A stretch of DNA of 42,310 nt, from NCBI GenBank assembly GCA_021732285.1, contig JAKFVH010000003.1, forward strand, positions 1 to 42,310, in the 5' to 3' direction. Both the position numbers and the translations under genes were made by a program. This document shows, one piece after another, positions 34,364 through 42,192 of this stretch (its first letter is position 1; the number at the start of each line of letters is the position of its first letter). The notes below the pieces were generated by a model. That model searched no databases, had not been told where the DNA came from, and saw only the letters and a program-made list of their open reading frames with translations. The DNA is from Reyranella sp. GTDB taxonomy: Bacteria; Pseudomonadota; Alphaproteobacteria; Reyranellales; Reyranellaceae.

Positions 34364-35028
34364 GTCACGGTGTCGGCAAACACGGGATAGCCGCGCACGA
34401 ACTCGGCCTTGTAGGTGGAGCTCTTGGCGAGCGAACAGCCGGCCGGGATCTGGTCCTTGTTGACCTCGATGCGGATGAAGTCGTCGGGATCGAAGGTCGT
34501 GATCGAGAAGGTCTTGGCAGGCTGCGGCAGGTCGAAGCGCATGACATAGACCAGGTTGCGCGGTCCCTTGGGCCGCGGGCCGGGCGGCTGGCTGGAGCGC
34601 TTGTTCTCGGGCATCGGCATGCCGGACTTGTCGCCGGCCGAGCGGTCCCAGTCGGGCAAGGTGAAGCTCGCCGGATCGTCGATGCGCGCGGTGAAGACCG
34701 GCGCCTTGGCCGGCCGCACGTCCTTGGCGCCGACATTCAGCCAGGTCAGGAAGCCGTAGTTCTTCAGCTCCGGCATCATGTCGCCTTCCAGCGCCTTGAT
34801 CTCGCGGGCCGAGAACTTGCCGTCCTTGTCCTCGTCGATCAGCGGGATCTCGATCTCGCTGGAGAACGGATCGAAGCGCCATTCGATCTCGACATGGGTG
34901 TACTTGCCGTCCTTGGCGATGGCGCGCACGACCTGCTGGATCCAGATGTGCGGATGCGCCATGGCGAGCGAGGGCGTCAGCAGCAGCGCCGCAAGGATGA
35001 GCAAAATCCACCTCACCCTGAGGAGCAT
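34348..35028 (-). CDS. DUF1007 family periplasmic protein with EF-hand loop
   Basis: The 226-aa protein begins with a signal peptide (MLLRVRWILLILAALLLTPS, then LAMA) followed by HPHIWI, the mature N-terminus typical of DUF1007. Residues 65-76 form a textbook EF-hand loop (D-x-D-x-D-G, Glu at position 12: DEDKDGKFSARE). The start ATG 35028 lies inside repeat family C, which also encodes the first residues MLLRVR; an upstream extension to 35148 would be pure repeat. DUF1007 proteins accompany NicO permeases, as here, and may bind or present metal in the periplasm. Exact role unproven. Confidence 0.88.
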   Translation of the reverse strand: MLLRVRWILLILAALLLTPSLAMAHPHIWIQQVVRAIAKDGKYTHVEIEWRFDPFSSEIEIPLIDEDKDGKFSAREIKALEGDMMPELKNYGFLTWLNVGAKDVRPAKAPVFTARIDDPASFTLPDWDRSAGDKSGMPMPENKRSSQPPGPRPKGPRNLVYVMRFDLPQPAKTFSITTFDPDDFIRIEVNKDQIPAGCSLAKSSTYKAEFVRGYPVFADTVTCQLP

Positions 35029-35116
35029 CGCGAAGCGATGCGTCTCGAAGGGTGGGCAACCAGCCTTGCCGTCGCCCACCCTTCGAGACGGCGCTACGCG
35101 CCTCCTCAGGGTGAGG
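35011..35116. repeat. Long palindromic repeat, family C
   Basis: Left arm 35011-35057 and right arm 35074-35116 pair through CCTCACCCTGAGGAG / CTCCTCAGGGTGAGG and CGTCTCGAAGGGTGGGC / GCCCACCCTTCGAGACG. Each arm carries a small unpaired hairpin (GCATCGCGAAGCGATGC and GGCGCTACGCGCC) whose sequence differs between arms. I know this CCTCACCCTGAGGAG...CTCGAAGGGTG type from rhizobial and Bradyrhizobium-like genomes. It lies between the thioesterase and DUF1007 genes and overlaps the latter's first six codons. Confidence 0.85.
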
Positions 35117-35144
35117 TTACTCTGCAAATTGCGCTCTATGGCCT

Positions 35145-35558
35145 TCATGCGGTTGCCACCGGCGATGCGGCCTGCGGGACGGGCCGCGGCTTGCCCTCGT
35201 CGTCGATCGCCACGAACACGAAGGTGCCGTGCGTGACGCGGCGCTCGGTGCTCTCGTGGCGGCGCTGCACCACGGTCTCGAGCGCGATGGTGATCGAGGT
35301 GCGGCCGACCTTGGAGACCTCGCCGTAGATCGACACCCAGTCGCCCACCTTGATTGGCTCGACGAAGGTCATGGCGGTGATGGCAACGGTGGCCACCCGG
35401 CCCTTGGCGACGCGGCCGGCCAGCGCCCCGCCCGCCGTGTCCATCTGCGACAGCACCCAGCCGCCGAAAATGTCACCATTGCCGTTCATGTCGGAGGGGT
35501 GCGGCACGGTCCTGACGATCGGGTCGCGGCGGTTTTCGGGCATGAGAGGTCTATCCAT
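35145..35558 (-). CDS. Acyl-CoA thioesterase, YciA-like hotdog protein
   Basis: The 137-aa hotdog-fold protein has the acyl-CoA thioesterase II-type signature NGNGDIFGGWVLSQMD (25-40), with Asp40 in the catalytic helix, followed by AITAMTFVEPIKVGDWVSIYGEV. It hydrolyses acyl-CoA to free CoA and acid in the cytoplasm. ATG 35558 is used because GGAGATCAAGACGA precedes it; ATG 35543 has no RBS. The upstream extension to 35642 crosses repeat family A. It is followed by repeat C and the DUF1007 gene on the same strand. Confidence 0.9.
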   Translation of the reverse strand: MDRPLMPENRRDPIVRTVPHPSDMNGNGDIFGGWVLSQMDTAGGALAGRVAKGRVATVAITAMTFVEPIKVGDWVSIYGEVSKVGRTSITIALETVVQRRHESTERRVTHGTFVFVAIDDEGKPRPVPQAASPVATA

Positions 35559-35570
35559 TCGTCTTGATCT

Positions 35571-35713
35571 CCTCCCCGTCATACGGGGGAGGATAAAGGA
35601 GGGGGAAGGCCGCAAAGATGACCTCTCCAGGCAAGAGATCATGATCTGAAATTAGCCCACATCTGCTCCTTGGCCCGCCCCCTCCTGCATCCTCCCCCGT
35701 ATGACGGGGGAGG
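35571..35713. repeat. Long inverted-repeat element, family A, copy 2
   Basis: Terminal hairpins CCTCCCCGTCATACGGGGGAGG-like (35571-35592) and CCTCCCCCGTATGACGGGGGAGG-like (35691-35713) flank arms 35580-35611 and 35672-35703, which pair with four mismatches over 32 bases. The centre contains ATGATCTGAAAT (35641-35652), the reverse complement of the 12-base core in copy 1, so this copy is inserted in the opposite orientation. It lies between the divergent thioesterase and parE genes. Confidence 0.82.
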
Positions 35714-35741
35714 ACATGAGACAAGGCGGAATGACAAGGAA

Positions 35742-35770
35742 TTGTTGATTTTTCGCGGTTTTCCTACCAT
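35742..35770 (+). promoter_or_regulatory. Possible parE promoter
   Basis: TTGTTG (35742-35747) and TACCAT (35765-35770) are separated by 17 bases in the AT-rich tract before parE, a reasonable sigma-70-type spacing, but neither box is a strong match. The predicted start site would leave a leader of about 50 bases before the ATG at 35830. Confidence 0.35.
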
Positions 35771-35829
35771 ATCAATGACATACCGGCCAACCAGCGATCC
35801 CCTCGCGCGGCCGCGGAAAGACAAGAAGC

Positions 35830-37845
35830 ATGGCAAAGAACGGCGATCTTTTCGATCGGGCTGGCGGCAAACGCGCAGCATCCAAGGACACTTCCTACAC
35901 AGCCCGTCACATCGAGGTGCTGGAAGGGTTGGAACCCGTCCGCAAGCGCCCCGGCATGTATATCGGCGGCACCGATGAACGGGCCATGCATCATCTCGTG
36001 GCCGAGGTGCTCGACAATTCCATGGACGAGGCCGTCGCCGGCCACGCCGACACGATCTATCTCGAAGTGCTCGAAGGCAACCGCATCCTGATCCGCGACA
36101 ACGGGCGCGGCATCCCGGTCGATCCGCATCCCAAGTTCAAGAACAAGTCGGCGCTCGAGGTGATCCTCACCACCCTGCATTCCGGCGGCAAGTTCGACAG
36201 CAAGGTCTATGCGACCTCGGGCGGCCTGCACGGCGTCGGCGTCTCGGTGGTGAATGCGCTGAGCGACGAGCTGGTCGTCGAGGTGGCGCGCGACCGCCAG
36301 GCCTGGACGCAGACTTTTTCGCGCGGCAAGGCCACGAGCAAGCTCAAGTCGGCGGGCCCCGCCCCCAACCGGCGCGGCACGACGACGACTTTCCATCCCG
36401 ATCCGCAGATCTTCGGCAAACAGGCCTTCGTGCCCGAGCGCCTTTACCGCATGGCGCGCTCCAAGGCCTACCTGTTCCGTGGCGTAGAAATCCGCTGGAA
36501 ATGCGCTAAAAGCCTGCTGCCCAAAGGCGATGCGATCCCCGAGGAGGAATCGTTCCATTTCCCGGGCGGCCTGAAAGACTATGTGACGTCGGAGATCGGC
36601 GAGCGCGCCACGATCGTGCCGCAGCCGTTCGCCGGCGAGGCCAAGAGCGAGACCAATGGCACGGCCGGCGGCAAGGTCGAGTGGGCGGTGTGGTGGCCGG
36701 GCGACGAGGAAGGCTTCGTCCGCTCCTACTGCAACACCGTGCCGACGGCCGAGGGCGGCACGCACGAATCCGGTTTCCGCAGCGCCCTGGTGCGCGGGCT
36801 GAAGCGCTATGCCGAGCTCACGGGCAACCGCAAGGGCTCGATCATCACCGCCGACGACGTGATCGAAGGCGCCGCGGCGCTGGTCTCGATATTCATCGAG
36901 CAGCCGCAGTTCCAGGGCCAGACCAAGGAGAAGCTGGTCAGCGTCGAGGCCAACAAGCTGGTCGAGACCATCGTTGGCGACAATTTCGAGCACTGGCTGA
37001 CCGGCGACAAGGAAGCAGGCAACGTCCTGCTCGAGCACGTCGTCGCCAAGGCCGAGGAGCGGATGCGCCGGCGCCAGGATCGCGAGCAGCAGCGCAAGAC
37101 CGCGACTCGCAAGCTCAGGCTGCCCGGCAAGCTCGCCGACTGCAGCAACAGCTCGGCAGAGGGTACGGAGATCTTCCTGGTCGAGGGCGATTCGGCGGGC
37201 GGCTCGGCCAAGGCGGCACGCAACCGCGAGACCCAGGCGATTCTTCCGTTGCGCGGCAAGATCCTGAACGTGGCCAGCGCCACGGCCGAGAAGCTGCGCG
37301 AGAACCAGGAGATCCAGGACCTCATCCAGGCCTTGGGCTGCGGCACGGGCGATCACTACAACGACGATCGGCTGCGCTACGAGCGGGTCATCATCATGAC
37401 CGACGCCGACGTCGACGGCGCCCACATCGCCTCGCTGCTGATGACGTTCTTCTATCGCGAGATGCCGAAGATGATCGAGAACGGCCATCTCTTCCTCGCC
37501 CAGCCGCCGCTCTTCCGCATCAGCCGGGGCGGCAAGACCGAATATGCCCGCGACGAGAAGCACAAGGACGAGCTGATCCGCGACGCCTTCGGCGGCGCCA
37601 AGGTCGAGATCACGCGCTTCAAGGGACTGGGCGAGATGCAGTCGGTGCATCTGCGGGAAACCACGATGGACGTGAGCAAGCGCACCCTGCTTAAGGTCGA
37701 CGTGCCGCACGCGCCCGACACCGAGGCGCGGCGCCAGGCGATGGACACGAGGACGCTGGTCGAGAACCTGATGGGCCGCAAGCCGGAGAAGCGCTACGCC
37801 TTCATCCAGGAGCATGCGAAGTTCGCCCGCGACCTCGACGTCTAA
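35830..37845 (+). CDS. parE: DNA topoisomerase IV subunit B
   Basis: The 671-aa type IIA topoisomerase ATPase subunit has the GHKL ATPase region (EVLDNSMDEAVAG, IRDNGRGIPVD, TSGGLHGVGVSVVNALS), a transducer, and the TOPRIM domain with EGDSAGGSAK near 452 and DADVDGAHI near 525, ending in PLFRI...GLGEMQ. The length is that of ParE; GyrB of Alphaproteobacteria is usually about 800 residues. With ParC it decatenates chromosomes. Start ATG 35830 gives MAKNGDLFD; AAGAAGC precedes it. No parC is adjacent. Confidence 0.95.
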   Translation: MAKNGDLFDRAGGKRAASKDTSYTARHIEVLEGLEPVRKRPGMYIGGTDERAMHHLVAEVLDNSMDEAVAGHADTIYLEVLEGNRILIRDNGRGIPVDPHPKFKNKSALEVILTTLHSGGKFDSKVYATSGGLHGVGVSVVNALSDELVVEVARDRQAWTQTFSRGKATSKLKSAGPAPNRRGTTTTFHPDPQIFGKQAFVPERLYRMARSKAYLFRGVEIRWKCAKSLLPKGDAIPEEESFHFPGGLKDYVTSEIGERATIVPQPFAGEAKSETNGTAGGKVEWAVWWPGDEEGFVRSYCNTVPTAEGGTHESGFRSALVRGLKRYAELTGNRKGSIITADDVIEGAAALVSIFIEQPQFQGQTKEKLVSVEANKLVETIVGDNFEHWLTGDKEAGNVLLEHVVAKAEERMRRRQDREQQRKTATRKLRLPGKLADCSNSSAEGTEIFLVEGDSAGGSAKAARNRETQAILPLRGKILNVASATAEKLRENQEIQDLIQALGCGTGDHYNDDRLRYERVIIMTDADVDGAHIASLLMTFFYREMPKMIENGHLFLAQPPLFRISRGGKTEYARDEKHKDELIRDAFGGAKVEITRFKGLGEMQSVHLRETTMDVSKRTLLKVDVPHAPDTEARRQAMDTRTLVENLMGRKPEKRYAFIQEHAKFARDLDV

Positions 37846-37936
37846 CGCGAAGCTTACAAGCTACGCGCGAGATTGTGACGTGAGCGGAGCGGTGGTCATG
37901 CCTATCGTGTAGGATGCGCCGCGAGGAGAACGCCCG

Positions 37937-38506
37937 ATGCGCCTGAAGACCAAGATCGCCTCTGCCCTGCTCGGCCTTGCCGCCTTGCCGGCTGTCGCCT
38001 GGGCGGCGGTGATCGGCGGCACCTATTATGCGCCGCAGTACGACTACCGCGAGTTCTTCGCCGCGGCGGACGGGCGGAACTTCCAGGTCATCCTGTACGG
38101 CAACGCCTTTCCCGGCGTCGATCCCGGTAGGGTCGCGCAGGATCTGCTGCCCATGATGCAGGCCGCCAAGCCGCGGCCGGCGCTGACCTTCACCTACCAG
38201 GATCCGCCCGAGCGGCCGCGTCCCTACTACCGGCTGGTTCTGACCTTCGACCCCGCCAACGACTACGGCTCGAACTCGGTGTGCGCGGGCGTGCCGCCGC
38301 GCTTCAAGCCGGGCCGTCCGGGCGTGTTCTACGTCTTCGCCGTCTATTGCCGCAACGACCAGGTCTTGTCCGAGACGACAGCCTGGGTGGGAGCGTCAGG
38401 CCCGACCGATCCGGGAATCGCCGAGCTGTTCCGCCAGCTCTTCCAGGTCATCTGGAGCGATTCGCCCGCGCTGCGTCCGCAGGTCGGCGGCAGCGACCGG
38501 CGGTAG
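37937..38506 (+). CDS. Secreted protein of unknown function
   Basis: The 189-aa protein starts at ATG 37937 behind GAGGAGA. An N-terminal signal peptide (MRLKTKIASALLGLAALPAVAWA) is followed by AVIGGTYYAPQYDYREFFAAADG. The mature domain has motifs VILYGNAFPG, PRPALTFTYQDPPERPRPYYRLVLTFDP and two Cys (SNSVCAG, AVYCRND) that could form a disulfide in the periplasm. I recognise no domain. It is 91 bases after parE on the same strand and convergent with the Ig-repeat gene, with a strong hairpin between them. Confidence 0.8.
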   Translation: MRLKTKIASALLGLAALPAVAWAAVIGGTYYAPQYDYREFFAAADGRNFQVILYGNAFPGVDPGRVAQDLLPMMQAAKPRPALTFTYQDPPERPRPYYRLVLTFDPANDYGSNSVCAGVPPRFKPGRPGVFYVFAVYCRNDQVLSETTAWVGASGPTDPGIAELFRQLFQVIWSDSPALRPQVGGSDRR

Positions 38507-38515
38507 TCTTCCGGG

Positions 38516-38539
38516 CCGCCGGCCTCTTCTGGCCGGCGG
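38516..38539. terminator. Strong hairpin between convergent genes
   Basis: Nine-base stem CCGCCGGCC (38516-38524) / GGCCGGCGG (38531-38539) with loop TCTTCT. It lies 10 bases after the secreted-protein stop and 47 bases past the stop of the convergent Ig-repeat gene. No T-run follows on either strand, so it is a hairpin in terminator position rather than a canonical intrinsic terminator. Confidence 0.55.
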
Positions 38540-38586
38540 GGGCAATTCCGGTTGATGCAGACTGGAAGGATTTTGCCTGATGGCCG

Positions 38587-39903
38587 CTAACGTCGGCGAG
38601 GGCGTCCGCGCGCCTCGACCCTGATGACGATGTTCGCAATGGCGCCAGCCTCCAATTTCACGCCGGTTTGACCGGCTTCGCCGCGGGGGCCGAGCGCCGA
38701 AAGCTGCCATTGGCCAGGGGCAAGACCGTCGAAAAAGAACAGACCTTCCTCGTTGCTGAGCGGGGCTATGTCGGGGGCAGCCCCACTGCCCGACGCGGTG
38801 ATCGCGGCATCCGCGACAGGCTCTCCCGTGTCGGCACGAACCACGCGCCCTCTCACCCGGCTGGTCACGACGCGCCTCCTCTTGTTTGCGGTGCGAGGTG
38901 GCGGAGTCCGCGTTGCAAGCACCTCGTCGGCGTCGCCCCTTGCAACCAGGATCGTCACCTCGCTGAGGGCGCCTCCTTCGACATGCGCAGTGGCGTCGCC
39001 CGTTTCCCCGTTCGGCCCGTCGGCCCGCAAGTGCCAGTCGCCCGGAGCGAGGTCGTCGAACGCGAACCACCCGTCACGATCGGTAACGGGAGCCACATCT
39101 GGCGCTGCTGCAGGGCCGCCCACGATCATGACGGTAACCCGCCCAACCGGTTCATGGTTATCGGCTCGGATGACGTTGCCACGCAGGCTTCCAGCAAGCT
39201 CGTGCGGGCGCTCGGCGGGGCGCCCGCCGGCCGGCCCGTCGTTGGAGCCAACGTCCGGAATCTCGATCGTCATCTCGCTCAGCGCATTCTCAAAGACCTC
39301 GACTGCAGCTTCGCCCGTTGCCCCGCCAGGCTCCATGGCGCGCAAGCGCCAGCGCCCAACGGGCAGGTTGTCGAGAGCGAACCAGCCATCCTGGTCGGTC
39401 ACCGGCGCAATGTCCGCGAACTGACCGGCGCCGGCCACGACCGTCAGCGTGGCGTCGCCGATCGGGCTGCCGCCGGCGCCGACGACCCGGCCACGGATGC
39501 TGCCCACGAAGGTCGTGGTGTCGGACATGCTTGGCGGCCGACCGCGCGGGGGCCAATCGACGTCCGATGGGCCCGGCTGGTCCGAGGCCGGGGCGAAGGC
39601 GGCAGCGACCTCGATCGTCACCTCGCTCAACGCATCATTCAACACATGGACGACCGCCTCGCCGACGGTCTCCCCCAAGGGGCCCTCGACCTGCATGAGC
39701 CACGGGCCTTGCCGCAGATGGTCGAACATGAACCGACCGGCATAGTCGGTAACGCGCGACACTCGAGGGGCCACCCAGAAATCTGAAGTCAGGGGCCGGC
39801 GGCTGCGGGAGCGCGGCACCTGGCCGATCCCGGCAACCGCAGCCCCCGCTATGGGCTGTCGAGTCCCGGCTCGAACGACGTAGCCGCACAAGCTTCCAGG
39901 CAT
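38587..39903 (-). CDS. Tandem carboxypeptidase-regulatory-like (Ig-fold) repeat protein
   Basis: The 438-aa protein is made of four related units at about 1-100, 133-216, 237-321 and 348-430. Each follows the pattern GxVVRAxTxxPVxxAxV... DIAPVTDxDGWFxFDxLxPGxWxLxAxGPxGExG...ALSEVTIEV, a CarboxypepD_reg/Cna-B-like beta-sandwich. Linkers are Pro/Gly/Asp-rich (for example DWPPRGRPPSMSD). There is no signal peptide or membrane helix, although these domains are usually extracellular and adhesive. It is 102 bases downstream of the ESGEE-repeat protease on the same strand, suggesting one transcription unit. Function unknown; a structural or binding partner of the protease is a reasonable inference. 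Confidence 0.82.
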   Translation of the reverse strand: MPGSLCGYVVRAGTRQPIAGAAVAGIGQVPRSRSRRPLTSDFWVAPRVSRVTDYAGRFMFDHLRQGPWLMQVEGPLGETVGEAVVHVLNDALSEVTIEVAAAFAPASDQPGPSDVDWPPRGRPPSMSDTTTFVGSIRGRVVGAGGSPIGDATLTVVAGAGQFADIAPVTDQDGWFALDNLPVGRWRLRAMEPGGATGEAAVEVFENALSEMTIEIPDVGSNDGPAGGRPAERPHELAGSLRGNVIRADNHEPVGRVTVMIVGGPAAAPDVAPVTDRDGWFAFDDLAPGDWHLRADGPNGETGDATAHVEGGALSEVTILVARGDADEVLATRTPPPRTANKRRRVVTSRVRGRVVRADTGEPVADAAITASGSGAAPDIAPLSNEEGLFFFDGLAPGQWQLSALGPRGEAGQTGVKLEAGAIANIVIRVEARGRPRRR

Positions 39904-39929
39904 TCTCTGCGTCCTGCTGTCAACACGCG

Positions 39930-39962
39930 GTCCGTGCCGCCCCTCGAGAGGGAGGCACGGAC
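39930..39962. terminator. Hairpin between the protease and Ig-repeat genes
   Basis: Stem GTCCGTGCC (39930-39938) / GGCACGGAC (39954-39962) encloses a second stem CCCTC/GAGGG. It lies 44 bases after the protease stop on the minus strand. No T-run follows on that strand, so partial termination or mRNA protection is more likely than full termination. Confidence 0.5.
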
Positions 39963-40005
39963 TTCAGTAAGGATCGGGCGGGCGTGATCCCGCTCCTTCA
40001 CAAGG

Positions 40006-41448
40006 TCACAGTTTGCTCCAGCCGAGCAGCCGCTGGAAGACCTCAGCCGTCACGCGCGTCGCGGAATTGCCCGCCGCGGCGCCGTAGTTGTGGATGCCCA
40101 CGACATAGCGCTGCCCGTTGCGCATGATGTAGACAGGCGCGCCGCTCTGCCCGCCCATCGAGTCGATGTCGTAGATGAGGGTCTTCGCCGTGACCGTCTT
40201 AATCTTGCGCGCCATGCCCCAGAGCTCGGCGAAGGGCTTGTCGCCTGGGTAGCCGGCAAGCACGGCCGGTTGGGCGAGCAGTTTCGCTGCGTCGAAGGAC
40301 GCGAAACCGAAGCTGCCCAGGTTGCTTCCTCCGAACGACCCGGGCGGAAGCACAATGCAGCCGAAGTCGTACTCGGGCTTCTTGTTGGTGACCCACCCGA
40401 CGACCGAACGGAAGGAGGTGGACACCGCCTGACCGAAGGGTCGCGCGCTGCCATTGCAGCCGGGTATGACCTCGATCCGGCGCGCCCACCCGCCTTGGTT
40501 ATGCAGGTATACGCAATGCCCGGCTGTCGTCACGGCACGTGGACCGATCAGGAAGCCGCTGCCCCGGTAAGTCGCCCCGCTTGGGAAGGTGATGCGAAGA
40601 GCGCAGATTCGGCGCCACGGGATCTGCGTCGTCGGGGTGATTCGAACCCGGTCGTCGGTGCCGATGATGACCTCGATGACCGCCGCGGTCTCGGTCAGGA
40701 AGGTCTCGTCGACCTCCTCGCCGGATTCGCCACCCGGCTTCTGCTCAGCAGACTCGAGAAGCTTGGCGATCATTGCCAGTATCTGGCCCTTGTTGCCGCC
40801 GCTGGCGGCGGCTTTTACCGCCGTTCCGACGATAGGCTTTGCCGCAGTCGCGACTTTCTTGACCGCGGTGCGCGCGCGTGGCGACAGCTTGCCCATGACG
40901 CCCTTGGCAACCGCCGGACCGATGGCCGAGATCAGGGTCGGGGCCAGTGCCGCAAGGAAAGGAAGGAATTCCTCCCCGCCTGCCGATGGCGCTCCCTCGG
41001 CGGCCTCACCGGCCTCCTGCAGGGGACGTTCGACCGTCGGCGCGCCTTCCTCTCCGCTCTCGAAAGCCGTTTCCGAGCCCGGGAGCTTGCGCAAGTCGTC
41101 CACGGCGCTTTCCTCGCCCGATTCGGCGGCGAGCTGCTCGGCCGTCGCCTCGATGTGCTCCTCGCCCGATTCCGTCCCCGCGTAGTTCACCACCTCGTCG
41201 GTTTCGGAAGCCGCTTCTCCTGTCCATGTCGAGGCCGGAGCGGCTTCACCGGCCACCTCGTCGACAGCGTTCGCTTCGCCGCTCTTGGACCGCGGGTATG
41301 GTGCCGAGGTTGAATAGTACGGGCGCCCAACGGGCGCTTTCGAAGGCGCTTTGGTCGGCGTGTAACCTCCAGCACCCGGTAGATCGGATGTGGCCGCGCC
41401 CTTTTGCGGTGCGTCCATCGTTGGGGAAACGAGTTCGTCGTTTGCCAT
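40006..41448 (-). CDS. Trypsin/V8-like serine protease with ESGEE repeats and hydrophobic-cationic segment
   Basis: The 480-aa protein has three parts. Residues 1-160 are disordered and acidic, with ESGEE at 93-97, 109-113 and 130-134 (a fourth at 241-245). Residues 161-230 run from a hydrophobic helix (FLPFLAALAPTLISAIGPAV) into a cationic helix (LSPRARTAVKKVATAAKPIV). Residues about 255-480 form a chymotrypsin-fold protease with His311 (TAGHC), Asp361 (PEYDFG) and Ser435 (GGQSGAPVY), closest in pattern to V8/glutamyl endopeptidases. There is no signal peptide, so export would need another route. GAGGAGC precedes ATG 41448. The first 250 residues could act as a propeptide or membrane-targeting part. 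Substrate unknown. Confidence 0.85.
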   Translation of the reverse strand: MANDELVSPTMDAPQKGAATSDLPGAGGYTPTKAPSKAPVGRPYYSTSAPYPRSKSGEANAVDEVAGEAAPASTWTGEAASETDEVVNYAGTESGEEHIEATAEQLAAESGEESAVDDLRKLPGSETAFESGEEGAPTVERPLQEAGEAAEGAPSAGGEEFLPFLAALAPTLISAIGPAVAKGVMGKLSPRARTAVKKVATAAKPIVGTAVKAAASGGNKGQILAMIAKLLESAEQKPGGESGEEVDETFLTETAAVIEVIIGTDDRVRITPTTQIPWRRICALRITFPSGATYRGSGFLIGPRAVTTAGHCVYLHNQGGWARRIEVIPGCNGSARPFGQAVSTSFRSVVGWVTNKKPEYDFGCIVLPPGSFGGSNLGSFGFASFDAAKLLAQPAVLAGYPGDKPFAELWGMARKIKTVTAKTLIYDIDSMGGQSGAPVYIMRNGQRYVVGIHNYGAAAGNSATRVTAEVFQRLLGWSKL

Positions 41449-41561
41449 GGCTTGCTCCTCATTGTGAGCGGGCGCGCACCCGCAGTTGCGAAGGTGAACG
41501 AACGCACCGGCAGAAACGCCAAATGGCGTGCGCGTCAGGTTTACGTTCGAATGTCAGTCTT

Positions 41562-41720
41562 TCAGTGCGGCAGGCGGAAAATTGCGTGCCGGCGACGAAT
41601 CAACTTTTGAACTTGTGGCGTCGAGAACGTGCTGCTCGGAAGCGGCAGGTCGGCGCTATTGCAAGCCCAACCTTTGCTCGCGTCGTCGATCACACGTCTC
41701 AGGAGCTCTTTAGTTTCCAT
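41562..41720 (-). CDS. Small ORF (52 aa) upstream of the protease
   Basis: METKELLRRVIDDASKGW opens a 52-aa frame with an excellent RBS: GGAGG followed by seven bases before ATG 41720. The peptide has one Cys (WACNSADLP) and a basic C-terminus (LIRRRHAIFRLPH). It is on the same strand as the protease, 113 bases upstream of it, and its surroundings are lower in GC than the rest of the window. I do not recognise the family. It could be a regulatory or substrate peptide for the protease, or a chance ORF. Confidence 0.4.
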   Translation of the reverse strand: METKELLRRVIDDASKGWACNSADLPLPSSTFSTPQVQKLIRRRHAIFRLPH

Positions 41721-42192
41721 CGCAAGTCCTCCACTTGGAGTACTGACTTATTTCGATGGCAGTGAAGAGGTACTCCGCGACGCTCAACTTATCCAGAATC
41801 TTTTTCGCATATCATCACCTCTCACCTTCTGCGATTAGCGGCGGTGGAGGGAGATGGAGACGCGCTTTGCGATGAAGAAGCTCGCAGTCGCCCTCTCGAA
41901 TGATTGCATTGAGATCGCCCCATCAACCGTGACGAGCAAATACGAATCAATCCGGACAGCAAGTCTTCAACGACAGCCGCGTGAGCAATTTGTGATCATG
42001 ACGGATCGATGTGCGTTGGTTTCTGCGAAGGCACTGCCTGTAGCGTGCTCTGGCGTCGTCGCGATCGATGACGCCGTGCTGCATCCCTTGAACCCCGACC
42101 AAGACGGCACGAAGCGCCTCGTCCGGCCGCATGCACATAGTTCGATACGCGTACAGGAAAGGCAGCCTCTCCCCAGCGGCGGTCTAGGCCAT
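41721..42192. other. Gene-poor, lower-GC stretch
   Basis: No reading frame here has both a convincing RBS and recognisable protein character. Short frames on both strands (for example 41854-42243 plus, 41947-42138 minus) overlap each other and are low-complexity. The base composition is noticeably poorer in GC than the neighbouring genes. Together with the transposase end at 42193 it looks like an insertion-sequence flank or a decayed region. Confidence 0.5.

Noticed and set aside
35764..37815. 683-codon minus-strand frame opposite parE
   Set aside because: Antisense shadow of a well-supported gene, with no recognisable domain.
41947..42138. 63-codon minus-strand frame (MCMRPDEALRAVLVG...)
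   Set aside because: It looks mildly protein-like but has no RBS and no family I recognise; possibly a decayed gene remnant.
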